A stretch of 64,000 bases of DNA. Origin: Synechococcus sp. UW140. GTDB taxonomy: Bacteria; Cyanobacteriota; Cyanobacteriia; PCC-6307; Cyanobiaceae. The position numbers and the translations under genes are program-made. The notes beneath the pieces are model-generated. The model searched no databases. It was not told the origin of the DNA and saw nothing but the letters and a program-made list of their open reading frames with translations. The first letter of the stretch is position 1. Every line of letters starts with the position of its first letter. The stretch spans positions 153,252 through 217,251 of the forward strand of contig NZ_UCOB01000023.1 of assembly GCF_900474295.1 (NCBI RefSeq), read 5' to 3'. Of this stretch, positions 7,840 through 16,822 are shown piece after piece.

Positions 7840-8538
7840 ATGACGCTTCGCCTTCGCTGGTCATCCCTGTCGCTTCCCCTGTTGTTGCTGTTGTGGGGTT
7901 GGGTGATGGTCTGGAGCACGGCATCCGGCCGTCTCGATCTGCTCCTGCGTTCCGTCTATCACCCGATTGTTGCTGTTGGCGGTGGCCTGTTGATCTTGAT
8001 CGGCTTGCTGCAGCTGCGCTTGCTTCTGCGTCGCAAGCGGGCGGGGCAGGCCAGCCAAACTCTGCCTCGCGGCTGGTGGCTGACTGCGCTGGTGGCGCTG
8101 GCGATCATCGTCTTCCCGCCACAGCCTTCGTTTAATGATCTCGCCTCCAGTCGACCGAGCAGTCTCCCGGAGGCGCCGCGACTGGCGTTCGTGTTGCCAC
8201 CTGAGCAGCGCACGCTCACCGAATGGGTGCGGCTCCTGCGCACACAGCCCGATCCGTCTCTGCATGCCGGGGCTCCGGTGTCGATCAGCGGTTTTGTGCT
8301 GAAGCGCCCGGGAGAACCTGCTCAGCTCGCCCGACTCATGGTGCGGTGTTGTCTGGCGGATGCCACGCCATCGGGTTTGCCTGTGCTGTGGCCGGAGGGC
8401 TTTGATCCGAAGCCTGATACCTGGCTGGATGTCAAGGGCAAGATGGTGACGCAGGAGCATGACGGTGCGCTGCGCAATGTTCTGGAGCCTTCAAGCTTGA
8501 AGGTCATCCCTCGACCTGAACGACCTCTGGAACCATGA
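7840..8538 (+). CDS. TIGR03943 family membrane/periplasmic protein
   Basis: 232 residues from the ATG at 7840, five bases after the permease stop. Two N-terminal transmembrane helices (LPLLLLLWGWVMVW and IVAVGGGLLILIGLLQLRLL), a third near residue 90, then a soluble domain with SISGFVLKRPGE and RLMVRCCLADATPSGLPV, the CC-containing motif of the family (YcgQ-like). It probably forms a complex with the permease. The 3' end overlaps the next start in an ATGA junction. Confidence 0.8.
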   Translation: MTLRLRWSSLSLPLLLLLWGWVMVWSTASGRLDLLLRSVYHPIVAVGGGLLILIGLLQLRLLLRRKRAGQASQTLPRGWWLTALVALAIIVFPPQPSFNDLASSRPSSLPEAPRLAFVLPPEQRTLTEWVRLLRTQPDPSLHAGAPVSISGFVLKRPGEPAQLARLMVRCCLADATPSGLPVLWPEGFDPKPDTWLDVKGKMVTQEHDGALRNVLEPSSLKVIPRPERPLEP

Positions 8539-9905
8539 CCCGATCTGGTCTGTGGGCGTTGCCCCGTCCTTTGTTGCTGGCCCTGGGAGGTCTGACGGCG
8601 CTGGTGCTGGTCCAGCAACAAGTGCTGCTTCGCCGTCCACCCCGGTTGCAGATGTTGGCGATCCAGCCACTTCGTTCCGGGGCCGGCGCGCTCGATGTGC
8701 GTTTTAGTCGCCCGATGCAACGGGAGACGATCGCGGCCGAGAGCCGAATCAAGCCGGAGCTGTCCCATGCTTGGTTTGGTGCCGACAACGCCTGGCGATT
8801 GCTGCTCAACCGCACGGATCCCATCCAGTCTCCGCTGCAGCTGGATCTGGCTGGTGCTGATCGGCGCGGTCTGCGTGTCGCGCCGAGCCGTTGGTTTTGG
8901 GATCCACGGCCGACGTTACTGGCCGTCGTGCAGCTGAAAGAGGGCCAGCAATTGCAGCTGCAAGACCGTCAGGGATCCTGGGTGCCACTGAGCCCAGTGC
9001 TGCCTGGCATTTTTCAGGTGGAGCCATTCGGTGATGGCCGCGGCGTCGCCTTCGTCAGTGCTGACGACAACGGCGACCAGTTTGTCGACGTTCGACACCT
9101 AATGCCGCGATCCCTCGCGACCGATGCCGATGCAGTGGGGTCCCCTCTGGTGGGTGACCTGGAGCGGATCACCCAAAAACCCCAGTTGTTCGCGCATGTG
9201 AGCAGCAACCTCAGAGGGGATCTACTCGTTCAGGCCGGCCGGCTTGAGCCAGGGAGTGATCAGCTTTGGATGCGTAGCCCCGATGGGCGGCGCCGCGATT
9301 TGAGCCTGAAGGTGGCCGGTCCTATCCGTCTGTTGCCGGATGGCACTGGCTTGGTGGTGCCTGGGTACGACGGTCTGGAGCTGTTGTCCCTTCAGACCCT
9401 GCAGGATCAAGCCTCTGATCGGCAGACACTTCCAGGCAGTCGAGATCTGAGGGCGTTCTGCACTGGATCCGGCAGAGCTCTGCTTGTGCGTCATTGGCCG
9501 GACTATCGCCGGTCGGTGGAGTTGGTGATTCCCGGCCTTGCACCACGTCAGATCTGGCTGGGTGAGCAGGCCGTCATGGGGGTGGCCTGCGATAACGGGG
9601 GAGAACGCCTTTGGGTGGTGCTGCGCGATTCCCTGCCTAAGACTGTTGACACGCTGTTGTTGCTTGATCGCGATGGCAAGGTGCGCAAGCAACGCACCCT
9701 CGAGCCCTGGCTGATGGCACCGGATTCCATGTTGCGATTCGATCCTGTCAGCGATCAGCTGTTGCTGTCTGTGATCTCCAGTCGGCGCGCGCCTGGGCGC
9801 ATCGCCTGGGTGGATGGCAGCACACTTGGCTTGCGGATCCAGGCCGAGCCGTCGGTGGTCAGCGCCACGCTGTTGCCGGCTGCCGGCAGGATCGAACGCT
9901 TCTAG
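8535..9905 (+). CDS. membrane-anchored beta-propeller-like protein of unknown function
   Basis: 456 residues, overlapping the TIGR03943 gene by four bases (ATGA). One N-terminal anchor helix (LLLALGGLTALVLV), a strand-rich region, then repeating WD-like strand patterns such as DQLWMRSPDGRRRDLSLKV, VVPGYDGLELLSL, GERLWVVLRD and DTLLLLDRDGKVR. These suggest a periplasmic propeller. Co-translation with the permease pair and the shared Zur box make it part of the putative zinc operon. I recognise no named family. Confidence 0.65.
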   Translation: MTRSGLWALPRPLLLALGGLTALVLVQQQVLLRRPPRLQMLAIQPLRSGAGALDVRFSRPMQRETIAAESRIKPELSHAWFGADNAWRLLLNRTDPIQSPLQLDLAGADRRGLRVAPSRWFWDPRPTLLAVVQLKEGQQLQLQDRQGSWVPLSPVLPGIFQVEPFGDGRGVAFVSADDNGDQFVDVRHLMPRSLATDADAVGSPLVGDLERITQKPQLFAHVSSNLRGDLLVQAGRLEPGSDQLWMRSPDGRRRDLSLKVAGPIRLLPDGTGLVVPGYDGLELLSLQTLQDQASDRQTLPGSRDLRAFCTGSGRALLVRHWPDYRRSVELVIPGLAPRQIWLGEQAVMGVACDNGGERLWVVLRDSLPKTVDTLLLLDRDGKVRKQRTLEPWLMAPDSMLRFDPVSDQLLLSVISSRRAPGRIAWVDGSTLGLRIQAEPSVVSATLLPAAGRIERF

Positions 9906-9976
9906 GCCGGGCTGTCCTCTCTGGGGCCTGTCGTTTGAGGAAGGCCACTAACGTCGGCGCTGATGCGGACTTCAAC

Positions 9977-10105
9977 GTGGGCGATTACACCGTGGCCATC
10001 TGGGCAACTATTGGCTTGATGGTGGTGTTCACCGTGCCGGTGGTTTGGCAGTTTCTGCAGCCCAACGATGATGATTTCGGTGATCTCACCAAACGCCAGA
10101 AATAA
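9977..10105 (+). CDS. 42-residue single-helix membrane protein
   Basis: GTG start at 9977. The chain is GDYTVAIWATIGLMVVFTV, a continuing hydrophobic stretch, then an acidic tail QPNDDDFGDLTKRQK. It resembles the microprotein at 39189-39308, which also starts (M)xDYT, has one helix and ends in a polar P-D tail. Such proteins are often photosystem or NDH accessory subunits, but I cannot assign it. Confidence 0.5.
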   Translation: MGDYTVAIWATIGLMVVFTVPVVWQFLQPNDDDFGDLTKRQK

Positions 10106-10272
10106 ATTCGCCTGACGTCAGAGCGCCTTCTGTTGCGACTGCCTTTAGCACCTGCCCACGGAGGCTCCTGAGCTTGATAAAGGTGCGCAGCTCAGTGGCT
10201 GGGATGGGGCAACGCCTTGCGTCAGCGTCGCTGGCCATCCACTGCACGGTGCTGGTAGCTGAGTGGGTGGGA

Positions 10273-10554
10273 TCAGCCTCGCGTTTGATTCATCGTTTTG
10301 AGGAACGCCTGAGGACCGCTCTCGAGATCCGGCAGTTCCATCGTGGCTTCGCGGCCTTCCAGCGCTGCGGTCAAAGACTCGATCATCTGGCTGTTGCCTG
10401 TGGCTTTCACAGCAGCGAGGGCTTTTTTCAGTCGTTCTTCGCGACTGCCTTGGTCTGGTGCACCTGAAGGGGTTGACCAAGTGCTGTAGTCAACGTTCGT
10501 GGTGGAGCGGACGCTGTTCAGCTGGTTGGCGAGGTTCTCCCACAGCAGCGGCAT
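10273..10554 (-). CDS. small soluble hypothetical protein
   Basis: 93 residues from the ATG at 10552-10554. Starts MPLLWENLANQLNSVRS and continues as a charged, mostly helical chain (GSREERLKKALAAVKAT, MIESLTAALEGREATMELP). The codon pattern looks genuine and no competing frame is better. Family not recognised. Confidence 0.55.
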   Translation of the reverse strand: MPLLWENLANQLNSVRSTTNVDYSTWSTPSGAPDQGSREERLKKALAAVKATGNSQMIESLTAALEGREATMELPDLESGPQAFLKTMNQTRG

Positions 10555-10789
10555 GGATCGTGGATGGCATTTGCGGAATTCTTTCCTGAGAGGGCCCCTG
10601 TCAGCCCAGTTGTGACATTTATCCACATGCTCAAGGGCAGGAGACGGATCGGCACACCCGCAGCCATGCTTAGCGACGACAAGCGTCAGTTTTTTATTCT
10701 TCAGAGATATAAATAAACATTGCGTAGTTATCAGGTTGAAGCCACTTTTGTCTCAATTGCATGAATTTGCGTAACCTTTTCGGGGCAAA

Positions 10790-10975
10790 ATGGCGCGATC
10801 GCAAGACCTCGACAGCTTGGAGCTTCAGATTCCCTTTAGATTCTTCGGAGCGTTGCTCGTGGGCTCGTCCCTGCTATCGATGGCAAGAAGCCCGAAAGAA
10901 TTTGTTCTGCTCGGAGGCACCTTCCTGTTTGGCCTCGGCACCCTCGAGCTTGCCCTTCATCTCGGCGGCTTCTAG
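10790..10975 (+). CDS. small two-helix membrane protein
   Basis: 61 residues, ATG at 10790. A polar start (MARSQDLDSLELQIPF) leads to two short hydrophobic stretches, FFGALLVGSSLLS and VLLGGTFLFGLGTLELALHL. The start codon is next to GCGATCGC, the HIP1 octamer. Unknown function. Confidence 0.5.
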   Translation: MARSQDLDSLELQIPFRFFGALLVGSSLLSMARSPKEFVLLGGTFLFGLGTLELALHLGGF

Positions 10976-11132
10976 GCCTCTGATCGGCACGTTGTACTGC
11001 GAGGCGTGATCACCTCGGAGCAGGAGTGATGGAGACCCTGGCTCCGAGTCCCTTCAGGGGGAGCTCAAAACCAGGGAGCATCTCGCAGCAAGTGGCTGGC
11101 GACTTGGCTCGTTTTGGTGTGGGGTCAGCGGG

Positions 11133-11912
11133 CTATTGCCGCCCCACAATCACTGGTGGGGTGCCGCCGGAGAGGCCTGGCACCACTTGGGTCTGACCGT
11201 CCCATTTGTCGAGGAACAGCTTATAGAGAACTCTGTCGTTCAGGCCTTTATTGAGGGTTTCGAACTTAATCGCTTCTTGTTCAGCGATCTTCACCTCGGT
11301 TTCGGCTTTGAGCAGGCGCTGCTCGGCAATTTGTTTTTGCTCGATAGCAGAACGGTATTCCTCAGCAATTTTGAGGCCGGTGAGATCAAGTCCTTTGACT
11401 TCCACATAGTCAAATTTTTCTAGCTCTTTGGCAACACTCTCCTCAACGATTGAGGAGATCTTGTTCCAATCTGTGGCGATCTCCACGAGCTCGTATTTTG
11501 AAAAGACGGATTTCAGTGATTTGAGCAGTGAAGGCTGAATGATCCGTGCGTAAATCCCTTCATTGCCTGTGGAGATGGTGCTGTAAACCCGTGGCGCTTC
11601 GGTGGATTTGACGGCGTATTTGATCGTTGCGGTCGCTTCGATCACCTGCAGGTCTTTGGTGAGGCTGGAGAATTCCTCAGGGCGAACCTGGGTGCGCACA
11701 TTGAAGAAATGCACGGATTGCACGAATGGGGCCTTGAGATTCAGGCCAGGCAGGCGAGCTTCGTCACTTACTTTGCCCAGCGTTGTGATCACAGCCACCT
11801 GACCAGCAGGCACCACGAAAATGGCGGCAATGGCAACGATCAAAGCCGTAAAGGCTGCGATAACGGCGAGGGATGCCTGAGCCCCAGGCTGGTTGGGGGA
11901 CACGTTTTGCAC
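11133..11912 (-). CDS. prohibitin/SPFH (band 7) family protein
   Basis: 259 residues from a GTG at 11910-11912. One N-terminal anchor helix (ALIVAIAAIFVVPAGQVAVI), then the SPFH core (TTLGKVSDEARLPGLNLKAPF, NVRTQVRPEEFSSLTKD). From about residue 185 there is a heptad-rich coiled coil (EQKQIAEQRLLKAETEVKIAEQEA). This is the classical prohibitin layout. These proteins form large rings or microdomains in cyanobacterial membranes and are linked to protease control, but no FtsH partner is nearby. Confidence 0.9.
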   Translation of the reverse strand: MQNVSPNQPGAQASLAVIAAFTALIVAIAAIFVVPAGQVAVITTLGKVSDEARLPGLNLKAPFVQSVHFFNVRTQVRPEEFSSLTKDLQVIEATATIKYAVKSTEAPRVYSTISTGNEGIYARIIQPSLLKSLKSVFSKYELVEIATDWNKISSIVEESVAKELEKFDYVEVKGLDLTGLKIAEEYRSAIEQKQIAEQRLLKAETEVKIAEQEAIKFETLNKGLNDRVLYKLFLDKWDGQTQVVPGLSGGTPPVIVGRQ

Positions 11913-12005
11913 TCAGTTGTTCTTGTTGCCTTGATTATGGGCAGGGTTTGCAAGTCGGTGCGGCGTCTTGACCAATCAGGATGGTGGCTTGCCTCAGCTG
12001 CTGGG

Positions 12006-12671
12006 ATGGCTTCGTTTCTGGTCACGGGCGCAAACCGCGGCATTGGATTGGAATACTGCAGGCAGTTGCAGGCGCGCGGAGAGCAGGTGATCGCGGTCTG
12101 CCGGGAGGCTTCCCCGGCCCTCGATGCTCTGGGCGTGAGGATCGAATCGGGGATCGAGCTCACGCGTGGGGTGTGCATCACTGACTTGGTGAAACGCTTA
12201 GCCGGCATGCCCCTCGATGGGGTGATTCTCAATGCGGGTTTGCTTCAGTCGATGGGGTTGGAGGATCTTGATGTCGAGGCGATTCGGCGTCAGTTCGAAG
12301 TGAATGCCCTTGCACCGTTGCTGCTGGCTCGGGCTCTGGTGGATCAGATGCCCTACGGCGCCAAGTTGGCGCTGATGACCAGTCGCATGGGCTCCATCGA
12401 TGACAACACCTCCGGTGGCTCCTACGGCTACAGGATGTCGAAGGTGGCCCTCAACATTGCTGGCAAGTCGCTGGCGGTCGATCTGGCATCGCGAGGCATC
12501 GCAGTGGCGATCTTGCATCCGGGATTGGTGCGAACACGCATGATCAACTTCAATCCCCATGGCATCACTCCGGCCGCGTCGGTGCAGGGGCTACTGGCGC
12601 GGATCGATGCACTCACGCTCGAGAGCAGCGGTACCTTCTGGCATGCCAACGGTGAGGTGCTGCCCTGGTGA
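12006..12671 (+). CDS. short-chain dehydrogenase/reductase
   Basis: 221 residues from the ATG at 12006. The TGANRGIG motif near residue 7 binds the dinucleotide, NAG is present in VILNAGLL, and the catalytic set is recognisable as TSRMGSIDDN (Ser) and YGYRMSKVALN (YxxxK). The closing LHPGLVRTRM is the usual PG motif after the active site. It resembles the C-factor-like SDR group; the substrate cannot be told from sequence. Confidence 0.87.
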   Translation: MASFLVTGANRGIGLEYCRQLQARGEQVIAVCREASPALDALGVRIESGIELTRGVCITDLVKRLAGMPLDGVILNAGLLQSMGLEDLDVEAIRRQFEVNALAPLLLARALVDQMPYGAKLALMTSRMGSIDDNTSGGSYGYRMSKVALNIAGKSLAVDLASRGIAVAILHPGLVRTRMINFNPHGITPAASVQGLLARIDALTLESSGTFWHANGEVLPW

Positions 12672-12704
12672 GCGGTTCCCATCGGCGGCTGTCGCTCTCT
12701 TTCC

Positions 12705-13931
12705 TCAACTGCCCGGTGGCAGGGTGAACCAGCAGAGTGCCACGCTCACGCTGCTGAAGGCCACAACGGTGAGCGGCCAGATCTCGTCCATGGTGTGCAG
12801 GCGCTTGGCCATCACGTCATGGTCGTGCCCTTCGGGAAGCTGTTTGAGCTCGCTGTAGCGGCGGCCGATCCAGATCACCAGCACGAAGGCCAAGAGTGTC
12901 ACCACATAGGCGATCACATAGACCTGGTCGAGGAAGGTGAGGAAGGGAAGCTGCGGCAGCTCATCACGGTAGGTCTGCTGCAGAAAGACGAGCGTGAGCA
13001 GCACGGTGATCGGAATGCCAGCGCGGGCATCCTGTTGATCTGGCTCCAATTTGAACACCAGTAGCACCATCGCCATCACCACGAGTAGCGGCAGGATCAG
13101 TCGCCAGAACGCCGACCATGACGACGTGCCGAAGGCAATGTCGAAGACCACAGTGCTGTAGGCCACCTGATTTCCGCCCAATGCGAAATTCGTGGCGTAG
13201 GTATGCCGGTACTCGGCGATCGACCAGCTGCGTTTAAGCCAGCCGATGATTCCGGAGAACAGGCCCACACCGCTGTTCTCCACATCCGGTACGAATCGAA
13301 GGTTGGTGTATTCGAAGACGCCGTCGACATCATCGGCCTCCAGCACAATCGGCAGGCTCACGGTGATGAAGGGGAAGTGACGAAAGCTGGCCCTGTCGCT
13401 ATAGAAACGGCCGATGTAGGAGAACCGCTGGTAATAGCTACCATCCGGCATGCGTTTTGCATCCCCTATTGGGTGCAGTCCCGGATCGGCATCGGAGATC
13501 AGTTCGTTGGCGAGGATGATTCGATCCTCAAGGCCAAGGTTGTTCTGTTCTAGATATTGCTGCAGGGCTTCCCCCCAGCTCATCCAGAGGTAGCCGCGGG
13601 CCTCGAAGCTGGGAACGCTGAGGTCAAGGTCGTAGGTGTTGGTGGAGTAAATGCCCACCTGCACGCGATACAACGCCTTATCAGCATCGCTGGCATCCAG
13701 AAGGAGGCTCTCTTGCTCTGGGGGGTGGCTTCGTAGGGACGTCCAGCCATCCAGCTCGGTTCGGTCAGCACGAAGCACCTGATGGCGCGGAGCTGAGCTG
13801 AGCTGCAGTTTGTCGGTTCTCTCTTCAGTGCTGAAGTTGAGCTGGCTGATGCCGCTGATGCCCAGTACTAGCGCCAGCAACAGCGCGACTGCGGCTAGGA
13901 AGTTCCAGCGTTTCTGCTTGAAGGAAGCCAT
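12705..13931 (-). CDS. pentameric ligand-gated ion channel homologue (prokaryotic Cys-loop receptor family)
   Basis: 408 residues. An N-terminal anchor or signal (LAAVALLLALVLGISG) precedes a roughly 230-residue beta-rich extracellular domain with the landmark FRHFPFITVSLPI, the equivalent of the FPFD-type turn of the family. Four C-terminal helices follow. M1 has the conserved proline (WRLILPLLVVMAMVLLV); M2 follows at about 303-325 (RAGIPITVLLTLVFLQQ), then the M2-M3 LPFLTFLDQVYVIAYV signature, and a final M4 near residue 390. No Cys-loop cysteine pair is seen, as usual in bacterial members such as GLIC and ELIC. The likely role is a proton- or ligand-gated ion channel in the plasma membrane. 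Confidence 0.75.
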   Translation of the reverse strand: MASFKQKRWNFLAAVALLLALVLGISGISQLNFSTEERTDKLQLSSAPRHQVLRADRTELDGWTSLRSHPPEQESLLLDASDADKALYRVQVGIYSTNTYDLDLSVPSFEARGYLWMSWGEALQQYLEQNNLGLEDRIILANELISDADPGLHPIGDAKRMPDGSYYQRFSYIGRFYSDRASFRHFPFITVSLPIVLEADDVDGVFEYTNLRFVPDVENSGVGLFSGIIGWLKRSWSIAEYRHTYATNFALGGNQVAYSTVVFDIAFGTSSWSAFWRLILPLLVVMAMVLLVFKLEPDQQDARAGIPITVLLTLVFLQQTYRDELPQLPFLTFLDQVYVIAYVVTLLAFVLVIWIGRRYSELKQLPEGHDHDVMAKRLHTMDEIWPLTVVAFSSVSVALCWFTLPPGS

Positions 13932-14245
13932 GAAGGCTTGAGTAAGGCATTGGTATTTGTCTGCTTTTTAGCCAGGCTGCGGCTCATCGCCACTTGGATG
14001 CCAGGTTCTTGCCATTGGATCAGGACAGTCGATACACCATGCCGCCATGGCCAATCACGGTGCCATGAGCTCGATCGGTGACCACTTTCAGGTGATCAGA
14101 GTGGTCGATTGGTATTGCCAACTGAATGACTAGAGACGGGTGACAGAAAGCATTGGACGCCAAGGAAGGATCGCCCCTTGAAGAGCTTGACGAGTCGCAG
14201 TTGCTATCGACTCCTCGCTTAACTGGAGATCGATGCGGCGCGACT
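13932..14245. other. intergenic region, no feature recognised
   Basis: About 310 bases between the channel gene and the small protein at 14246. Short open frames on both strands show no motif or ribosome binding site. Confidence 0.4.
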
Positions 14246-14407
14246 ATGGCTCGCGGTAAGGACAAACCGAACAAAGACGATTACAAGGGACTGCAGCCCG
14301 AGACCCTTCGATGGTGGAACGACAGGGTTGATCTGCTCGTCTCCGAACAGCGGGGTGGTGATGCACTCGCCCTCACTGACGAGTTCATCAATCCCCAGTC
14401 CAAGTAA
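14246..14407 (+). CDS. small basic/charged hypothetical protein
   Basis: 53 residues from the ATG at 14246 (MARGKDKPNKDDYKGLQPET). Ends RVDLLVSEQRGGDALALTDEFINPQSK. Soluble and highly charged. An in-frame extension to 14153 is possible but has no better start signal. Family not recognised. Confidence 0.55.
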   Translation: MARGKDKPNKDDYKGLQPETLRWWNDRVDLLVSEQRGGDALALTDEFINPQSK

Positions 14408-14895
14408 CCGCTTATGCGGCGCATTGACGTCTGTTACGCAGGGGGGGCACAAACGGCATCGAAGCCTGAGATACCAGCTAATATGTTGAGAACTATGCCT
14501 ATTGTTGCCACTTAATTTCCCTAGGTGATGGAGACTAGATTGTGTGCTTATGGTAGTGGCTGAAGAGATGACAAGCCCCCTGGTACATGCAGCTGGGCTT
14601 TGCATGGCCGTCTCTAAGATTCAAGAATCAGGCAATGATTGGCCGCAATACACCAGAGCATCATCGATGGGCATTGTTAGGTAAGGCGTTATCAGGTAAG
14701 AAACAATGCCCGAACTAAAAACCTACATCCAGGCGCTTTGATGTCATGCAGTCTCAACCCCCGGTTGCGTGATGCTGATGTTAAGGTGTTAATCGCTGGA
14801 TGCTCTTGGGCATTTTGCACGAATAGAAATTGCGCTGCTGCAAGCAATTGAGAGGCAATGCCTCCTCTTAGGGCATTGCCTCTTAGAGCATTGGT
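14408..14895. other. gene-poor spacer
   Basis: About 490 bases with no convincing gene. The only clear structure is the perfect hairpin at 14851-14883 next to the porin stop codon. Confidence 0.45.
14851..14883 (-). terminator. perfect hairpin behind the porin gene
   Basis: AGAGGCAATGCC (14851-14862) pairs perfectly with GGCATTGCCTCT (14872-14883). It sits 13 bases beyond the porin stop codon. There is no clear T-run on the minus strand, so it may be an RNA-stabilising or factor-dependent end. Confidence 0.55.
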
Positions 14896-16647
14896 TCAGA
14901 ACTTAAATGTGCTTTTAAGAATTGCTCCAAAGTTGTTGAAGGCCCCATCTCCTGTATTTAGCTTCGCGTTTGTAACTGCTCCGAGAGGCCTGCTCAAATA
15001 GTAGATGGCCGGGGTTACAGAAATATAATCGCTAATCTGAAATTTATACCAGCCTTCCCATGCATAATTGCCGTCGTTAATGTAATTGCCATTGTTCGTG
15101 TACCTATTCCCAGATTTCGAGGTGTTGTCCCAGCTTGTCACGAATGTCGGTTGTCCTACGGCCATTCCAAGGGTGTTGCCAATAAGGAATGCATCATCCC
15201 ATTCCAAGCCTATAGACCATGATTGATACACAGCACTTGTTGCAAGCTCTTTGTATATTCCCTCGGAATTCATTTTACTGTAACCCCATCCAGCGCTAAT
15301 GCTGGGATACCAAGCTGATTTGAGTGGGGACCACCATGCACTTAAGCCAAATGAATTTGCGTTTCCAATCTGGCTAATTTGTGCAGCAAAGTTTGTTGCA
15401 GATCCAGAGTAGATTCCCGCACCATTTATTCCTGAAGAATATGTATAAGCAGCTGCAAGCCCCCAATTGTCTGGTGCGTAAGCAATTTGCACAGTGCCAT
15501 TGGAGCAGGCTGCATCTGTGCCAATGCCACCTGCGGGGTTAAAGGGAGTACCCCCTTCCAGTTGTCTTGCTCCATATTTCCCTTTGTTCGGGCTGCTAAA
15601 TTGACCATTGCAACTCACATAATTAGCGCTAACGCTAAATTCGTTAGAGGTCCACGAAATTCCGCCGCCAGCGCCTAGTGTCTTGTCATAAACTGCTGGT
15701 GCCCCTGCATAGCTAAAGAAATTAAGTACTGATTCGCGACTGTAGGCGCCAGGCCATATCGCAAGCATTTCATCTTGTCTTACTATAGGACCCGCTGTGA
15801 CTTGTAGGTTGCGGCCTACTGGAAATTGATAAAACAATCGATTGACACTTAAGGAGTCTGGGATTTTTGGCTCCCCAAATGTAACCGCTAGTGCACTAAG
15901 GCCCACGTAGCCGCCGGCTCCAATTCTACTTGCGTAAAAAGGAGTGTTCTGAAAATTTCCAGCTCGCAGCATGGTTCGCAAGAGGTCTTTTCCTGTGAAG
16001 CTTGTATCAACAAAAAGGCGGATATCGTAATTAAAAGTGGTAGCCCCGCTTAATTCAGAAGCGACCTTTGAGCGGCGTGTTCCGAAGCCACCGATCACGT
16101 CATATTGTCCCATATTATTTTTCTGTATTTCAAAGTAATCTCTACCTTGTTGGGCATCACCGCCATAGCTGTTGGCGCCGATCACGAAGGTGGTCTGGCC
16201 TCTCAGCTTGGTGGTGGTGGAGAACTGGGTGGCTTCCAGTTCGCCTACGCGGGCTTCCAAACCGTCAACGCGGCCCTTGAGGATGGCGAGTTCACGCTCG
16301 AACTCTTTCATCAGGCGCTTCAGTTCGTCGGTCACTTCAGTGATCCGGTCGAGGCAAGTGTTCAGCAGTGCGGCCGCTTCAAAGCGGGTCATCGCACGGT
16401 TACCGCGGTAGGTGCCGTTCGGGTAGCCGGCGACGCAGCCGTAGCGCTCGATCAGGTTCGACAGAGCCTGGTAGGCCCAGTCAGTCGGAACCACATCCGA
16501 GAATTGGGTGATGCTGGTGACCTGCTCGCCAGAAGCGGCGTAGTCAGACACACCGTTGATATTCAGGTCGCTGGCGTTTGCAGCCACAGGCGCCAAAAGC
16601 CCCAAGGCGGCAGGAGCAGCAAGGCCAAGGGACAGGCGGCGCAGCAT
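14896..16647 (-). CDS. SLH-domain outer-membrane porin (cyanobacterial Som/iron-uptake porin type)
   Basis: 583 residues from the ATG at 16645-16647, chosen because a signal peptide (LGLAAPAALGLLAPVAANAS) follows directly. An SLH domain spans about residues 45-110 (FSDVVPTDWAYQALSNLIER, MTRFEAAALLN) and anchors the trimer to peptidoglycan. A coiled coil follows (LKRLMKEFERELAILKGRVD), then a long beta-barrel ending ILKSTFKF with terminal Phe. The first part is G+C-rich, but the barrel-coding part (about 14896-16140) is visibly richer in A+T with different codon choice, which suggests the surface-exposed barrel was replaced by recombination. Confidence 0.9.
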   Translation of the reverse strand: MLRRLSLGLAAPAALGLLAPVAANASDLNINGVSDYAASGEQVTSITQFSDVVPTDWAYQALSNLIERYGCVAGYPNGTYRGNRAMTRFEAAALLNTCLDRITEVTDELKRLMKEFERELAILKGRVDGLEARVGELEATQFSTTTKLRGQTTFVIGANSYGGDAQQGRDYFEIQKNNMGQYDVIGGFGTRRSKVASELSGATTFNYDIRLFVDTSFTGKDLLRTMLRAGNFQNTPFYASRIGAGGYVGLSALAVTFGEPKIPDSLSVNRLFYQFPVGRNLQVTAGPIVRQDEMLAIWPGAYSRESVLNFFSYAGAPAVYDKTLGAGGGISWTSNEFSVSANYVSCNGQFSSPNKGKYGARQLEGGTPFNPAGGIGTDAACSNGTVQIAYAPDNWGLAAAYTYSSGINGAGIYSGSATNFAAQISQIGNANSFGLSAWWSPLKSAWYPSISAGWGYSKMNSEGIYKELATSAVYQSWSIGLEWDDAFLIGNTLGMAVGQPTFVTSWDNTSKSGNRYTNNGNYINDGNYAWEGWYKFQISDYISVTPAIYYLSRPLGAVTNAKLNTGDGAFNNFGAILKSTFKF

Positions 16648-16822
16648 TAGGCATGGGCAAGTGCGCGCATGATGCTGTCCTGCCGAGAGCCGCGCTTGTA
16701 ATCGCAATTTTTCGGCAGGGATAGTCAAGAAAAAACCCAGTTCCTTGCGGGGTGGTGGTTGCCTCCTTCCCAATCATTCAGACCTTTCTGCTATCAACTC
16801 TTGAGCGAAGTAGAGAGACTGT

